Origin: Lojkania enalia
Taxonomy: Eukaryota; Ascomycota; Dothideomycetes; Pleosporales
Length of the DNA stretch: 64,000 nucleotides
Assembly (NCBI GenBank): GCA_010094045.1
Contig: ML986669.1
Location: 3,107 to 67,106, forward strand
Direction of reading: 5' to 3'
A program made the translations under genes and the position numbers. Position 1 is the stretch's first letter; every line of letters begins with the position of its first letter. The notes beneath the pieces were generated by a model. It was not told the origin of the DNA and ran no database searches. It worked only from the letters and a program-made list of their open reading frames with translations. Of this stretch, positions 23,088 to 35,850 are shown in pieces.

Positions 23088-24459
23088 CTACTTGGAGCTA
23101 TACGACACCTCCAGCTCCGTGGTTCGCGAAATCTGTCCCAACCCCCTGGGACCATAGCTACCAATGAATAGATGTTCCTCACTATCATTGTCGCCTGTCC
23201 TTTCCTTTCCACTGTCAACATCCGAAGCTTCGACTTGGTTGGCACCATTCTTCATATCGTAGAGCTGGATGTGGCCACCGTTTCTGCTTTTCAGGGTGGA
23301 ATTGACAGCACCGGATCCATATGAATCAGCACCAGGCTTGCGCCAGAGGAAACGGATTGCGCGGATGGCAGGCATACTGGAGACCAGGATGCCGACGGCT
23401 GGTTCGGCGATGGACCAGTTCATGGGGACGGCCATGGCCATTGTGGCGTCTGGGTCAGAGAGAAGAGCAGGCATGAAACCGAGGCGGACGGCTGAAGTCA
23501 CAACGGCGCTGGGATATCGCATCAGCTTGAGTTCTCGGTGAATAGAGTGATACTTACAAACCACCGATAAGCATGGTAGCAAGAAGTTGCAACTTGGTCT
23601 TGTTGTCCATCTGTAGGGGCTTGATGATTGGGATCGAGAGGAAGTAGACTATAGCATCCGTCGTCACGCCCGTAATTGCGTTCCCAAGATAGAAGGCATT
23701 GACATCCACGCAGCTATTGGTATTAGCCCCGCACTACCACTTCTTAAGATGTTGCTTACCGCTTGTCCTGCGGGAGAATAGTCACATCCCACGCAGCCTC
23801 GATTGGCCAGCACTGGAAGATGACGACTAAGACATTCGCCAACGTGTTGCAAGATACGATGCCAAAAACGACCCAGACAATGATCCTGAGCTTCTGGGAC
23901 TGGACGCCTCGTAAGATGCGTAGGTAGAGGGAAAGCACGCTTAGTTTAATCATGCCGAGAGTGGTATTGTAAAAAGCAGCGCATACAAAGACGGCCTAGT
24001 CTTTGTCAGTGACATCAAATGGAGGGGGATGAGAGCCGTAAGCAATAGATGTCAATTCAGCATGGAGTTTAAAATACATACCTGACTATAGTCGGTCAAT
24101 CCTTGGAAACCATGCTCGAATAGCACCACTTCAATGTGTGTTCCCATTCCACGGTCAGTTGCTTTGAAAACCGCAATGCATAAGCCATAGAAGGTTGCCA
24201 CAGCAAGCACGTTGAAGACTGTATGACTGTTAGAACAGCATCCGTTGTAATATTGGAAGAATGGCTTACTATCATCCATTCCGTAAACATGCTCCCCCTT
24301 CCCCTTGCCCACCAAGACGCGGCGATGCAAAGTCCATCGACCTAGGTATCGGAGGACTACGACGACACCGACAAGTGCACATCCAGCCGCCGTAACAGCC
24401 CTCGATGTTGAAGCCTGAGACTCACTTGCATTGGCGGGCATTTCTTTCGGGACCTCCAT
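23088..24459 (-). CDS. Fungal rhodopsin-like seven-helix membrane protein
   Basis: Five exons, 24459-24270, 24218-24082, 23995-23760, 23713-23558 and 23508-23088, give 379 residues with about seven hydrophobic helices and a hydrophilic C-terminal tail of about 90 residues. The order of segments fits the fungal rhodopsin-like (SAT4/PTH11-related) domain: VLRYLGRW in helix 1, GMDDI at the start of helix 2, the IKLSVLSLYLRIL helix, FQCWPIEAAWD, and NAFYLGNAITGVTTDAIVYFLSIP. Splice sites were chosen to keep these in frame; introns are 46-86 bp. These proteins are placed in the plasma membrane; some family members sense surface or host cues, most are uncharacterised. It lacks the CFEM domain of PTH11. 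Confidence 0.82.
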
Positions 24460-26519
24460 GATGACCGAGTAACTCGATGACCACTGTGTTTAGAAGAAAG
24501 AGTGAAGTGGCGAAAGAAGGACGGAACTTCCAAACAGAAGTTATACTTGAAGCAAGCAAACTACTCCTAACCCCCTGAAAGAAACAACAGATGGATGGAC
24601 TTGCTCAAGTCAAATACAGCTCCGGTTCTGGCTCTCTCCGACTCCACTGACGACCACCCTACACGTGACTGTTTTGCTTCTGCATGTTCCCTTGCTCCCT
24701 GACAGTGATCAGCTACAGTTTTCTCAACGCTTTTCCTGGTGTTTTCCTGCAGGCGGTGGGCCCGAGGCACTCAGTCCCTGCACTCACAAAATCCCACTGT
24801 CCACCATCCGTCCCCAGACCTTTACCCTCGTCCAAATACAGCAGCGATCTGTTCCTCCCGCACAGATTCTCCTCACCGACAGTGCATCTTCTGTTCTTCT
24901 CTCAAACGGCGAAAGGGGCGCCTGCCATTCAACCGGGGCCTTTCAAATTTCCAGAAAACCCTGCGCCAAACGGAATCCTCCCACGACGTGCTCATCAGAC
25001 CCATTTCCGGACTAGTCGAAGTGCGGCTACAACGGTGAATGTCTTGGGACCGCCCAAAGCGTCCTAGTAGTTTCGGCCCGAGCGAGGGCTCTCAAACAGC
25101 GACAGCGGCAACGGGAGGCTTCCGGCCGCATTCCGCGACTGCGAAGTGGAGGTTAGTCGACTATGGCCTAAGCGTCGGGGAACACGACGGATGTGGAGAC
25201 GGGAATGGGATTTGACGATGCGCACGACCCAAGCAGGGAGACTGCATCCAATGAAATTCCGGAATACCATTTCATCGGGTGCGCAACAAGCATTGGTGCC
25301 GGGATCCATGGTCAAAGCCTTTGCTTTTTTATTTTCCGTCGCGAATGGTTGACAGCCGCTTTCAATGCGAGGTCCCAACTAGCGCGGAGGTACAGGGCCC
25401 AGCTGGATGTCCCCAACATGCATCCCCGCAGATGTACCAAGCACAAAAATCTCACAGAAAATGTGGTGTACCAATTTACTAACACCTAAGTGATCGGCGT
25501 GGGGGTAAAAGATGCTGACTTGTGGTCCCGTCTAGCATTTGCTCTAAACTACAAATCCTTTATCCAACGGTATTATTCCCTGTCAACTGGACTCCGTACC
25601 GCACTATGGAACTCCCCTAATTTTCGGTCCTTGAGCCCTTCACATGTCACCTTGTACCTGCCCGTATTGTGCACAACGCGGCTGGCATCCAAAAGCCTCG
25701 ACAAATGGCCGACCTTGCTTACAGCCCATCACTCCAACCAGCCACTATTTGCCCCCGTGACCAGTGGCTAAACTCCACACTAATGCAGCACTCAAGACGC
25801 CGAAATGCCCATCACAAGTCGCCGAAACTGCTATATCAGGTCCGCGCGTTCCCTATTTCCCATTCGGATGGAGCGTGGTGAGGAGGAAGACTCAGCTCAC
25901 CCATAGTTCAATATCATCTTCACAAACATGATCCTCTCCGTCGCACATTCTACCCATCCAATCAGCTTGTTCCCCTCCACAAAAAAAAAAAAGAAAAGAA
26001 AGTCAGACTCATCCATAGATAAAGCACTTCCCAATCCAACCCCAACCCCAGCCAGCCTAGTCTCAACAGCAAACGGGAAACCCATCCCGCCCCATCTCAA
26101 CACCAATAAGACAGCAGTGCAAGAATCCTTTACCCAGGATCAAAAAGCCGGGTAGCAGCGCGCTAGTCTCACCATTCGGCATGCCAGCTTATCGCGATCC
26201 CAAGCGGCCGGACTGCGCTACGTGCGGCACGGCGGGCGAGAATACGAGGTAGATATCGTACCATAACTGACAGGCTGCGTCTCAGGTAGGGGTGTAGGTA
26301 CTGAACAGTGAAGAGGGCGGATGCGATGCTGAGGAATAGATAAACTGAATTTTGACAGGGGTTAGGGATCCAAGGTCTAGAAGATAGATGTGTAAAAGAG
26401 TTGAAAGCAAATGTGCGATAGAGAGGGTAGAAGTGGATAGATTCACGGCAATCTTATATAATACGTAGTAACTAACATCTACAACTAACCAAGTACCAAT
26501 CCCCTATTCTATTAAGCAC
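24460..26519. other. Two-kilobase intergenic region
   Basis: No supported gene in about 2.06 kb. Several overlapping open frames of 60-127 codons occur at 24.6-25.5 kb on the + strand, but they share the same bases in all three frames and show no motif, so they look like chance in a stop-poor stretch. An A-rich run lies at 25981-26001. It separates the rhodopsin-like gene from the 3' end of the P450. Confidence 0.5.
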
Positions 26520-28418
26520 TCACTTCTTCCCTCTCACCACAAACTTGCCCATAAAATCCTCATTATACGCCACGCCCCCCGCAACAACATACTTGCCCGG
26601 CCTCACAAGCTGCACATCGAAACGTCTAACAATCTATCCCACAATTAGCCTCACCCATTTTCCAATTTAAAAAAAAAATAAAAATAAAAATAAAAATAAA
26701 AGGGTTCCTCTTAGGATAGGATGAAGAACTCACCTCGGGTAACAATTTATACAACTCCATAACCGCTATATCCTTCCCCAAACACACCCTCGGCCCGACC
26801 CCAAACGTAAACTGTGCAGCCTCAAACTCAAAGTTCCGCTTCTCGCTCTCGAGCCAGCGCTCGGGCCTGAATTCCTCGGCATCCGCACCGTACAGCTCCT
26901 TGTTGCGCTGCATGGCGTAGGCATGGGACGTGACTTCCGTACCCTCGGGGATGAAATGGCCGTCGATGACTTTCCCGCCTTTCGGCGTAATTCTCGCAAA
27001 GAGGTTTGTTGCGGGCGGGTTGAGGCGTAGACCTTCTTTGATGCAGGCTACGAAGAAGGGGAGGTGCTGGCGCGTTTCTTCATATTGGATAGGGGAGGAA
27101 AGGAGCCCTTTCTTGTCGGCTTCGTCGATTTCCTCGCGGGCTCGGGCGAAGGCGTCTTTGTTAAGGACGATGAAACGGAGAATGGAGCCTAGGGCAGTGC
27201 CAGTGGTGTCTGCGCCGGCTTGGATGAGCAGGGTGACGTGGGCGCGTTTCTGGAGGGGGGTTAGGGGGGAGCCGTCTGAGTATCTGGCGTCGAGGCAGCT
27301 GATTTGAATTGTTAGTAGAGTATAAGGTTGGTGGGATGGGTGGCATACTGCTGCATGAAATCTGGTTTGCCTTCGAATTTCTTTTCGGCATTCTGCTTCT
27401 CTCTCGTAGAAACCTGCCGATCGGCCTCACACATGAGCCAGCCCATACCTACGGAAACCGCAGTCAGTCTATGTCTTGCAAAAGATAGAAGAAATTAAAT
27501 ACCTGAATCATTTGAGATGGATGGTAGGAACCAGAGCCCAACGACAGGAAGCTTGACAATATTCTCCCTGAAGAATCTGAATCTTCCAACAAATCCAAAG
27601 AAATCAAGACCCTTTCGCCAATTGGATAGAATATCCTTCTCATCTCTTTGATTCTTGACACAACCAAAGGCATCCGTAAAAGAAATCATGCTCATAATAT
27701 CCGCCGCGAACTCAGCCACCTTGTCACTCAAACACAGAGTCCGCCCAGCAACCGCATGCTCTTTCATGATGCTTACAAACAAGTTGACCTGATCATCGAA
27801 CCGTTGCTCCCACGTATTCTTCAATTGGCCAATCGTCCATGGAGCATTAGAAAGCGCCTTGCGAAGTGTTTTGTGTTGCTCGCCATCCAAGGTAGTGAAC
27901 AGATGGGGCGGGCCAAGCGCACCAGTGCCATACAGGCCAGATTTCTGGTTGCACTTTGGGTCCCAGTAGATATCTTTCAAAGCAGATGGACGGGGAAACA
28001 TGAGCATGGTAGGAGAAATGCGGATTGGTCGCTCAGCTGATCTTGTCAGCTATTATTCTTCTATAGGCGTAGGCTACACTGCATGCTATGTATGCAGGAC
28101 GCAGAGCAGAAGAGAGCAAGACGACATATCCATGCGTTGCGGGCCTTGGCGTTCTGGAACGACAGATTCTGGAGCAAACTTACTTCCATATTTTCGAATC
28201 AGATACATGAAGAATTCCGGTTCTTTCTTCTTGATGGATATCAAGGCCCCTACGATGGAGAACGAAGTAGCATACCATGGTCCAGGGAATCTGGATAAAG
28301 GATGGACAAATTGAAGATAGAGAATGCGAGAGAGAAAGGCTGCAAAAATGGTTGCAAGGACCGCAATACCGACGGTGCTAGGCGTTGCCTCAACATTGAG
28401 GGTGCTGAGAAGCGCCAT
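26520..28418 (-). CDS. Cytochrome P450 monooxygenase
   Basis: A haem-thiolate monooxygenase anchored in the endoplasmic reticulum by an N-terminal helix (about residues 13-34). Five exons, 28418-28184, 28036-27503, 27448-27349, 27298-26734 and 26633-26520, give 515 residues. Diagnostic motifs: the proline-rich RFPGPW after the anchor, PIRISPTMLMF, the I-helix AGADTTGT at 317-324, the ExxR motif EGLR at 378-381, FRPERWLE at 433-440, and the haem loop FGVGPRVCLG with Cys462. The first intron is long for this window (147 bp) and the last (100 bp) contains a (TTTTA)n tract. The pattern recalls pisatin-demethylase or benzoate-hydroxylase-like fungal P450s, but the substrate is unknown. It is divergent from the sugar transporter at 29810. 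Confidence 0.9.
26668..26702 (-). repeat. (TTTTA)n microsatellite in the P450 last intron
   Basis: On the coding strand the intron holds repeated TTTTA units followed by a T-run. It does not touch the splice sites, so it should be tolerated, but it will be length-variable. Confidence 0.85.
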
Positions 28419-29809
28419 ACTGACAGTGGCACAAAGGTGAGCAACTTGCTACAATTGGGGGAGGGCTGAGGTTGAAGACAAAAGAAAACTGGACGGAGGA
28501 ACGCAGCAAATGATGGCAGACGAATTTATCAGTAACGTAGCGACTGCACATCGGCGCTACGTATGGCACTATCTAGGGATGGTGCTGCCGGTCTCTGATA
28601 GCTTGATGCTGGCATTCGAAAGCTGCATGGGAGGAGCGCCCATCTCCTTCTAACATCAGCGAGGGGTAGCTGTTGAGCCCAAGAGCCCACCCATCCATGG
28701 TGCGACTATCTTCAAGGACAGTAGGCGGAGCATGTCCTGTCCAGGCTAGAGCGTCTGGTCGCATAATGCGCCTCGTGTAATCCCTTTAGAAGCTAGCAAA
28801 GCGGGCACGCTAGTCGCTCTATTCCCCATACAAGGCAAGATTGACAAGGCCGGACGTTGCGGTGAGGAGGTTTCGAGGAGGAGAGCGCGAGAAGGCGTCA
28901 AAACAGTGCAATCAGAGTTGGCCGAGGCTCGCGGGGAAGGGCGGTTAAATTAACAAGCCCTGCTCGCGACCATCTGCTCGGGTTCGGGAGCAAACACGGA
29001 CCGTCCCTCGCCCCGGCTCCCCCCACCCGCGCGCCTTCTTGTCGCCAAATCTCTGACAGCGTCGCTTTGTCACGGCCTGCCTAAGCTTGGTATCGTCGTC
29101 TCCACCTAGCGGGAGACAGGAGAATTCGATTATTTAGCGACAACTCCCCCGTCCTTGCAAGAACATGGCCCAGGGCCACGCCCAAAGCGGGACCAATCCG
29201 TCAAGACGTCGACGAAATAGAAAACTTGCAGCTGTCAGACCTGTTCGAGTCTAAGCGGTGCTGATCCAGGGCGGCCAGTGGCTCACTAGCGTCCTCGACC
29301 TTGTCACGCTGTGCAAACATATGCAGTCCTATGCACGACCACACCGTTCGTGGCACCTCCACCGTTCAACATCTCCTTGATCCAATCTGTGAGCGATAGC
29401 TCATCTGGGCAGTCGACCATATGCATGACTCAGACAAGGGGCAGATATTCTCTCCCTTTGGGAACCACTATGGATGGTCCCCGCCACCCAGTGATTGCGC
29501 TCAGCCGTGTCTCGAAACGGTAAATTTAATAGCAGAGCCCAGGCTCACGCATGCAAATGGCGGCTTGGAAGACACTTTGCCGACATGATGGAAAATCCGG
29601 AGTCCTTTCATCTTACTTAAACCCCGCCTGGGGGCCCATCTGCAGTCTCTTTCCGAGACTCCTGTGACCCATCCGTTTCATCACGCCTCTGACGCGGCAT
29701 TTCAATCGTTTGTTTGTTTTCTTGGATTCTTCCAGTGCCTCAGCCATCTTGGGGTCGCCATCCTGACGGTTCTGAAGTGAGACTGTTATTCCAATTGAAT
29801 TCAATAGCA
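28419..29809. other. Divergent region between P450 and sugar transporter
   Basis: About 1.39 kb without a supported gene. It holds the P450 promoter on the left and the transporter promoter on the right. Small open frames at 28573-28764 and 29311-29523 lack motifs. Confidence 0.5.
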
Positions 29810-31426
29810 ATGCCTACCAAAATCCGCCCAACACTCGTCCTATGGGGCGTCCGTATGGGCTTCATGTCCTATGGCTGGGACGCTGGTGTTCTGGGCGGTG
29901 TTCTTCAAACGAGTGCTTTCCAGTCCGCTATGAAAGTCAGTTGTATTCGATACCATGTCTCAATGAATATGAACCTAGTCGTGCTCACAAGAATCAGACT
30001 CCGGACACGACCACAACAGCTATGATAGTCGCATCCTTCCTCCTGGCCTCCTGGCTAGGATGTGTGATGGCAGCATCTCCCTGGTCTGACCGTATCGGTC
30101 GCAAGATCTGGGTGTGTGTCGGAGCCTTCATTCAGATCATTGGAACAGTCATCTCCACGTCTGCGTACTCGACCGGTCAACTTATTGCCGGTCGAGTTCT
30201 AATTGTAAGACATGTAGCACCCTTTGCTTAGTTTTTCTAGTGCTGACAGCCTATCAGGGTGTTGGCAACGGCTTCGTAGTCTCCACCGGACCTGTCTACA
30301 TCGCTGAAACCACAGGCACTGTAAAGCAGCGCGGTCCCCTTGTCGGCATCCTTATGGGGTTTGCCTGTGTCGGAACTGCATGCGCCTACTGGATCGACTT
30401 TGGGTTTACATACGCGACCGGTCAGGTCGTCTGGCGCCTTCCAGTCGCCATGCAGATCATCTGGTCTATCCTCGCTATTGTGCTCACTTTCCCCAACGCG
30501 GACTCGCCTCGCTGGTACTTTCTGCAAGGCCGTGAGGACGAGGGGAAGTTGGTCCTGCAGCAAATCTACGAAGACAATAGTCTAGCTAACAAGGTCGCTG
30601 CTGAAATTCAAACCGAGCTGAAGCAGGAAGTTGGTGAGACGTTGCGGTTTTCAGATTTCTTCATTGACAGGAGCGAGACCAAGGCCGCGACTCGTATCCG
30701 AGATGGTGTCATTCTTGTCGGTGTTGCGTATCTCATGGGTATCAACATGATTTTCTATTACATGACGACCATCTTCCAAGTATACATCGGCCTTGCCCCA
30801 ACGACGGCCTCAGTTTGCTCCGGCGCAGCTACCACGCTTCTTGCCATCGGCGCCTTTGTGGGATCAATTTTCTGTGAGAAGAGCGGAAGGAAGAAGTGGC
30901 TTCTCTGGGGCTCAGCTCTCCAGTCTGTATTCATGATCGCATTTGTTGGCCTGTTGTCCAAGGCAGCTACCTCGAAGGCGTGTGGATCAGCTGCAGCGGC
31001 CATGCTGTTCGGTTGGATTCTAGTCTTTAGTCCCACTTGGGCTCCCCAGCCGGTAATTACCGTCTTCTACCTCACTCTTCACCTCGTTAACGGCTTTACT
31101 AGTACATCTACATTTCTGAAACAATGCCCCTCCGCCACCGCCATACGGGTGTCGGCCTTGGAATGTCCGCTCAGTGGCTAATGGCCTTTTTGACCGTGTA
31201 TGCGGGCCCAATTGGATTCGAGAATGTGGGTTGGAAGATCTGGATTTGGTTTGCCGTCTTCAATGTCCTTGGCTTCCCCTACGTCTACTTCTTTCTCCGC
31301 GAGAGCCGTGGTCGAAGCTTGGAGCACATGAATGAGCTATATAACAACAACCTGGCGGTTGCTAGCGGTGCAGCAAGCCCCAGCGAAGGCAGTGGAAGTG
31401 TTACGGACATTCAGGAGAAAGCTTAG
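29810..31426 (+). CDS. MFS sugar transporter
   Basis: A 12-helix hexose-type permease. Four exons, 29810-29935, 29992-30204, 30258-31052 and 31103-31426, with introns of 50-56 bp, give 485 residues. Sugar-porter signatures are present: DRIGRK in the helix 2-3 loop, GRVLIGVGNGFVVSTGPVYIAE for helices 4-5, the cytoplasmic motif SPRWYFLQGR, and RESRGRSLEHM after helix 12. The splice from APQP to YIYISETMPLRHR restores the usual helix 10-11 sequence. The N-terminus is short for the family (starts MPTKIRPTL), so an upstream in-frame exon cannot be excluded. Its proximity to the mannanase (about 7.5 kb away) may or may not be meaningful. Confidence 0.87.
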
Positions 31427-32718
31427 GTGTATGTTGAATGCGATTGATGTGGAGCCTTCGTACCTAGCGGATTGGCCAGTACAAGCATTGGAGAAGTATG
31501 AGGTTGAGGTGTTGTCTGCATATAAGTGTTAATGTTAACACGGAATTCTATTATGACCGTCAAATGGCGGAAACTGAGAGTCTTGATTGCTGTCATGCTA
31601 CTGCTTTGACATTGAGGAAAATCTTTCCGGAGCTCAACGATTCTGCCTCCCAGCCTGAACAACATCAGCTCATCCGAGTGGAATCCGCCGCTCTATCAAA
31701 TCATTTACTGTCAGTACTTTTCGCGTCACGGGAAATCGCCGTGCCGTCTCAAACTTCGGCGACTTCATGGCGGTAAGAATGCTTCCATTTTCGTGGACTG
31801 GAGGGCATGGTACCGGGAAAGGTAATTCTACAAAGAGCCATGGATAATTAATTGGATTGAAAGAAGACGGTGAATGAAAGGAAACCAGAAGCAGCGGTAA
31901 GGAAAAGATAAGAAAAATTTGTAGTCGGCACCAGAAACGGCCAACATGGTCCGGCATAAATTACCATATCGATAAGACGGTCGTCTTTCGCTCTCCATAA
32001 GGTCTTGAGGGTGTTTGTATCAAGCAGCCCTTGTTGAGGCTGGTGCACGATACGCTTAAACGCGTTAGACGCCAAGCTCATGACGTCGGAACACAGGAAC
32101 ACAGGGCCACAGCAACCAAGGGAGATCCATTCGAGGGACTCACGATCGAACGACGCCAGAAGTCGCGCGTGCTATTCGTACTGTAGGAGAGCGCCTAGAG
32201 AATGAGAATCAAGCTTTGCGAACAAGAGGCTGAAGTCGAGCACTGGAGGAGGAGGAAGAGGAGGAGGAGGGGGGATCGACGACTAGCCCCTTCCAGACCA
32301 GCAAGCGAAGCCTCGTCAGCCTCATCCGGGGGCATTCCTCACGCCCGCGACTTCGGGCTCGCCTGCTGATGGGAGGCTGGAGGGGAGACGGCGCCCTCGC
32401 CGTCACATGTGTCGTCCAAAGGGTCTTGCGGGCTATGGCGTTTTCGTCGAACAACAGACCCACGTGCCTCCACCCCGCATCTCACCACCCCGCCTGACGA
32501 CATAGCTCCCGCTGCTGCGGTGGGCCGATGTCAGCTCACATATACCAGCTCCAGGCCCTACCGACGCTTTCCGCTGGTCCTTGCAGCATATTTTCTACTG
32601 TTTTCCGTGCAAACCACCTCTCTCTCCTCTCCCTCACCGTTCTTGATCCCCTCAATTCCCTTTCAGCGACCCCGGATTGGAGCAAGGAGCATCCGAAAGG
32701 CCACTGTACAAAGGAAAC
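31427..32718. other. Intergenic region, sugar transporter to hydrolase
   Basis: About 1.29 kb with no supported gene. A GGA-rich purine tract (ggaggaggaagaggaggagg) lies near 32244-32264. The stretch just before 32719 is pyrimidine-rich as expected for a leader. The open frame of the hydrolase extends to a TTG at 32677, which I do not accept as a start. Confidence 0.5.
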
Positions 32719-34186
32719 ATGGCCAACTGGTCGGATTTCGCCAATGCCTTGCAGGGCAGCTTGGACGCGCTTCACAAGCTCCTTGGATCCGATCCCCAGC
32801 TAAAAGCCTTCACCTCTTCGGACGCAATTGACAAGCCCGTCACCTTTGCGTACAAGTCCACTGACTCGGACAACGCGCTCCTGATTACCGTCACCAATGG
32901 CTCCGCAGAAGCCAAAACGGGGTCTTCAAAGGACGCCTTGTTCAGCCTCTCTGCCGCCCCTGACAAATGGGAGCAATTCTTCAAGGAGGTGCCCGCCGCG
33001 CCATACCAGAGCTACTGGGGTATGTTTACCGGCACTGAGGTACAGGGCGACCAGACTGCCATGGCGCAATTGATGCACGTGTGGCGGCGAGCACTGGAGC
33101 TTGTGCACGAGGCTCACTGCGGACCAATCAAGGAAGACCAACAGCCGGAACCAATGTGGGACCACATCACCGGCCACTATGTCTATCTTGATGCTCCAGT
33201 GTGGGAAAAGACCAAGATATTCTATGAGACGTCGGGAGAGGGCAAGCAGCAAATTGTGTTCCTTCACACTGCCGGCAGCGATGGACGGCAGTATCACGGC
33301 GTCATGAACGATGAGAGAATGCGGAAGCGATGTACCATGTACGCATTCGATCTTCCCGGACATGGTCGAAGCTTCCCACCGCAGGCGTGCCCACCTGGTG
33401 CCTACAAAATTACCGAGGACAGCTATGTTGGCATTATAGGGGCCTTTGTGAAGAGTCTGGGTTTGCGAAGACCGATCATATGCGGTGCGAGCATGGCAGG
33501 TCAAGCCTGTCTAGCGGTGGCTATCCGCAACAGCGAGGTTGGAGCAGGAGGCGTAATTCCTGTGGAGGGGTGAGCAGCCTCCTTGGCAGTCTAGAGCAAG
33601 ACATCTAACGGGAGCAGTTCCGAATATCTCAACATGCCACGCCAGTCGTTCGACCGCTCGCCCTACGTGAACCAGTCCCTATTCAATCCGGAGTACATTT
33701 ATGGCGTACGATGCCCTTCTCATAACACAACTTTAGGTTTGTGCTAAACTTTAGATAGACAATGTCTCCCACCGCACCGCTCGTGAACAAGCAGCTCAAC
33801 TGGCACCTCTACAGCAGCCAGGCTTACAGTGTATGTCTCGGCTCATCCACTATCTAGAAAACGCTAACGCTCCCCAGATCTTCCACGGCGATCTAGAGTT
33901 CGCCTTCGGCGGCTTCGACGGCCGTTCACGCGTCGAATCCATCAAGACCAACAACTGCCCCGTCTTCATGCTGACCGGCGAGTACGACTGGATCAACACG
34001 CCCGAGCTGTCCCAGCAAACAGCCGACAAGATCCGAGGCGCGAAGCACAAGACGATGCCGGAGCTCGGCCATTTCCCCGCCACGGAGAACCCAGCCAAGT
34101 TTGTGCCGTATTTGCTCGAGGCGATCGACCACATCCACCAGGTGAGGAGTGAGAGCTTGAGCAGTCTACGGTTGGGCAATGATTAA
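32719..34186 (+). CDS. Alpha/beta hydrolase with an N-terminal SCP2-like region
   Basis: Four exons, 32719-33569, 33618-33705, 33759-33830 and 33878-34186, give 439 residues. Residues about 160-439 form an alpha/beta hydrolase: the oxyanion-hole strand VFLHTAGSDGRQYHG (180-194), DLPGHGRS, the nucleophile elbow GASMAG with Ser258, the acid in LTGEYDW and the His in ELGHFPATENP. The first 130 residues are different in character, with an amphipathic helix then short beta segments (VTFAYKSTD, LLITVTNGSAE, DALFSLSA, WEQFFK), which resembles an SCP2/sterol-carrier fold; that part is inference. Introns are 47-53 bp, and the acceptor of intron 2 is the second of two AGs, needed to read MSPTAPLVNKQ. 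Substrate unknown; probably cytosolic or peroxisomal. No obvious partner gene nearby. Confidence 0.82.
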
Positions 34187-35850
34187 ATTGTAATGGACTT
34201 GACGAGAGCAAACCGAGAAGGATTTTCATGGAGCAGAGTGAGAAGACTGATCGTAGTGGAGTCTAGGGCAATCTCCTCCTCTCATACGATTTTGTAGCTC
34301 GACTCAGATGCAGGCACCGCTCGGGTTGATTGTCGTCTCCCTTAGGCAGTAATAATTTATCAAATCCAGCAGCAATGCAACAGATGTTAATTACGAAGTT
34401 TTTACATACTTGCTTTCTCACAACATCGCACCGGCTTATGTTCTAGCTGATAACCTTCCAGTTGCAAGCAATTAAGACGGATCAACTCCTTTTATAATAA
34501 TAGAGAGTAAACTTAATATCCTGCACCAGGCAAAAAGCAAGTAGACTACGGTCCTTTCTACCTACGTAGGTACCTAATAATCTACCGTAGTTCTCTCCCC
34601 CAGGTATCCGGAACGCCTAGCTTCCCTTGTCTCCTAGTTGCTACAGGCCCAGTTATTGATCAACGAATCGAAATTTCTCTGGCGCCTGATCGCAAGCGGA
34701 TGAATACCGGTCTTAGTTCCTGGTTGGGTTCAGCTCATAGCGTGGGACTTGATCGCCAAACACGTTCGAGATGCAGTCGTCCGAACTGGCAGAACCCACA
34801 AACAGATCATCGAGGCTCCTGGGGCTCACGCAGAACTCGTAGATCGAGTGCCGACCAGAAGAGACCTATTGAAACCTGTTTTGCTGGCGATGGTCTCGTT
34901 GCACCTTACCTAGCACTATAGCCGATATAGCGCTGTATTAGATATGAATGAGACAAAATCTTGCCCGGCCATCGATGAGGCTTGACCGATAGGAATAAAG
35001 ATAACCAGTCAATTTCTCATTCACACTCTATACGAAGAGCCTAAAAAGCCGACCAACACCAAAATATAAAGCTTTCCAGAAGCAGATCCTCAAAGAGCGT
35101 CAGAGACGTCAGAGACTAGTCAACATCTATACCCTACAAGAAGTGCTACTTAAGGGGTCTAGTTTACTACTAGCTATTTTCCACCAATTTTCGAGGAGCC
35201 GGCAAAGTATTAGATGTATTCGTATTAGGGGCTGAAAATGGGAGGATTCTGCAGAACATTTACCCTTATCTGGTCCTTTTCATCATCTGACGCCACACCA
35301 ACATGCTTGCCTACTTGATACGATTCCTTTTTGACTATTACAATTCACTCCTCGCGCACCGTTAGACCTACAAACCACTTACCCACAACTAATACCCCTA
35401 CAGCACAACCCCCCAAATGCTTTTTACATACACACATACATACCCCCCATCACCATTCACTCAAAATGCAATTAAAGCACGCACAAGTAGGCACCTAAAA
35501 AGAACACCGCAAATCACGACCGTTATCATTATTAAAGTACCCCAAGACCATGAGACCTATCTTAGTCCATGCGATCCACATGATGAAAGAACGCAGGAAC
35601 CCTCCCACTTGTTCCAATGCCCTAAGCCAGAAACGCTCAGAAACAGGTTCTTTTGCCATATCGTATGCCCAAACGCCATCCATCACCCACTGCCCCCCCC
35701 TCAAAAAAAAAAAAAAAAAAAAAAATACAAGAAAAAAAGATGGGGGTATATGCTCAACCAAGTGTGCCCTTCTCCCTTCCCATCTCTCTCATCCGCTAAC
35801 CCTTGACTGCAAAACACTCTGCCCGCATCCCAACAAAGCACTCGATCCGT
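34187..35850. other. Intergenic region, hydrolase to Spp1-like gene
   Basis: About 1.66 kb without a supported gene; both neighbours end here (convergent). An A-run of about 20 bases at 35705-35725 follows a C-run. The frames at 34700-34921 and 35417-35806 have no motif. Confidence 0.5.

Noticed and set aside
24665..25489. Overlapping + strand frames of up to 127 codons
   Set aside because: Three frames open over the same bases, with Ser/Pro-rich text and no motif; typical of a stop-poor random stretch.
28086..28183. Continuation of the P450 first exon through its intron
   Set aside because: The text loses P450 character after RKYG and stops; splicing to PIRISPTML restores the family sequence.
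29230..29260. tRNA-like ttcgagtc sequence
   Set aside because: No matching acceptor stem or anticodon arm could be folded around it.
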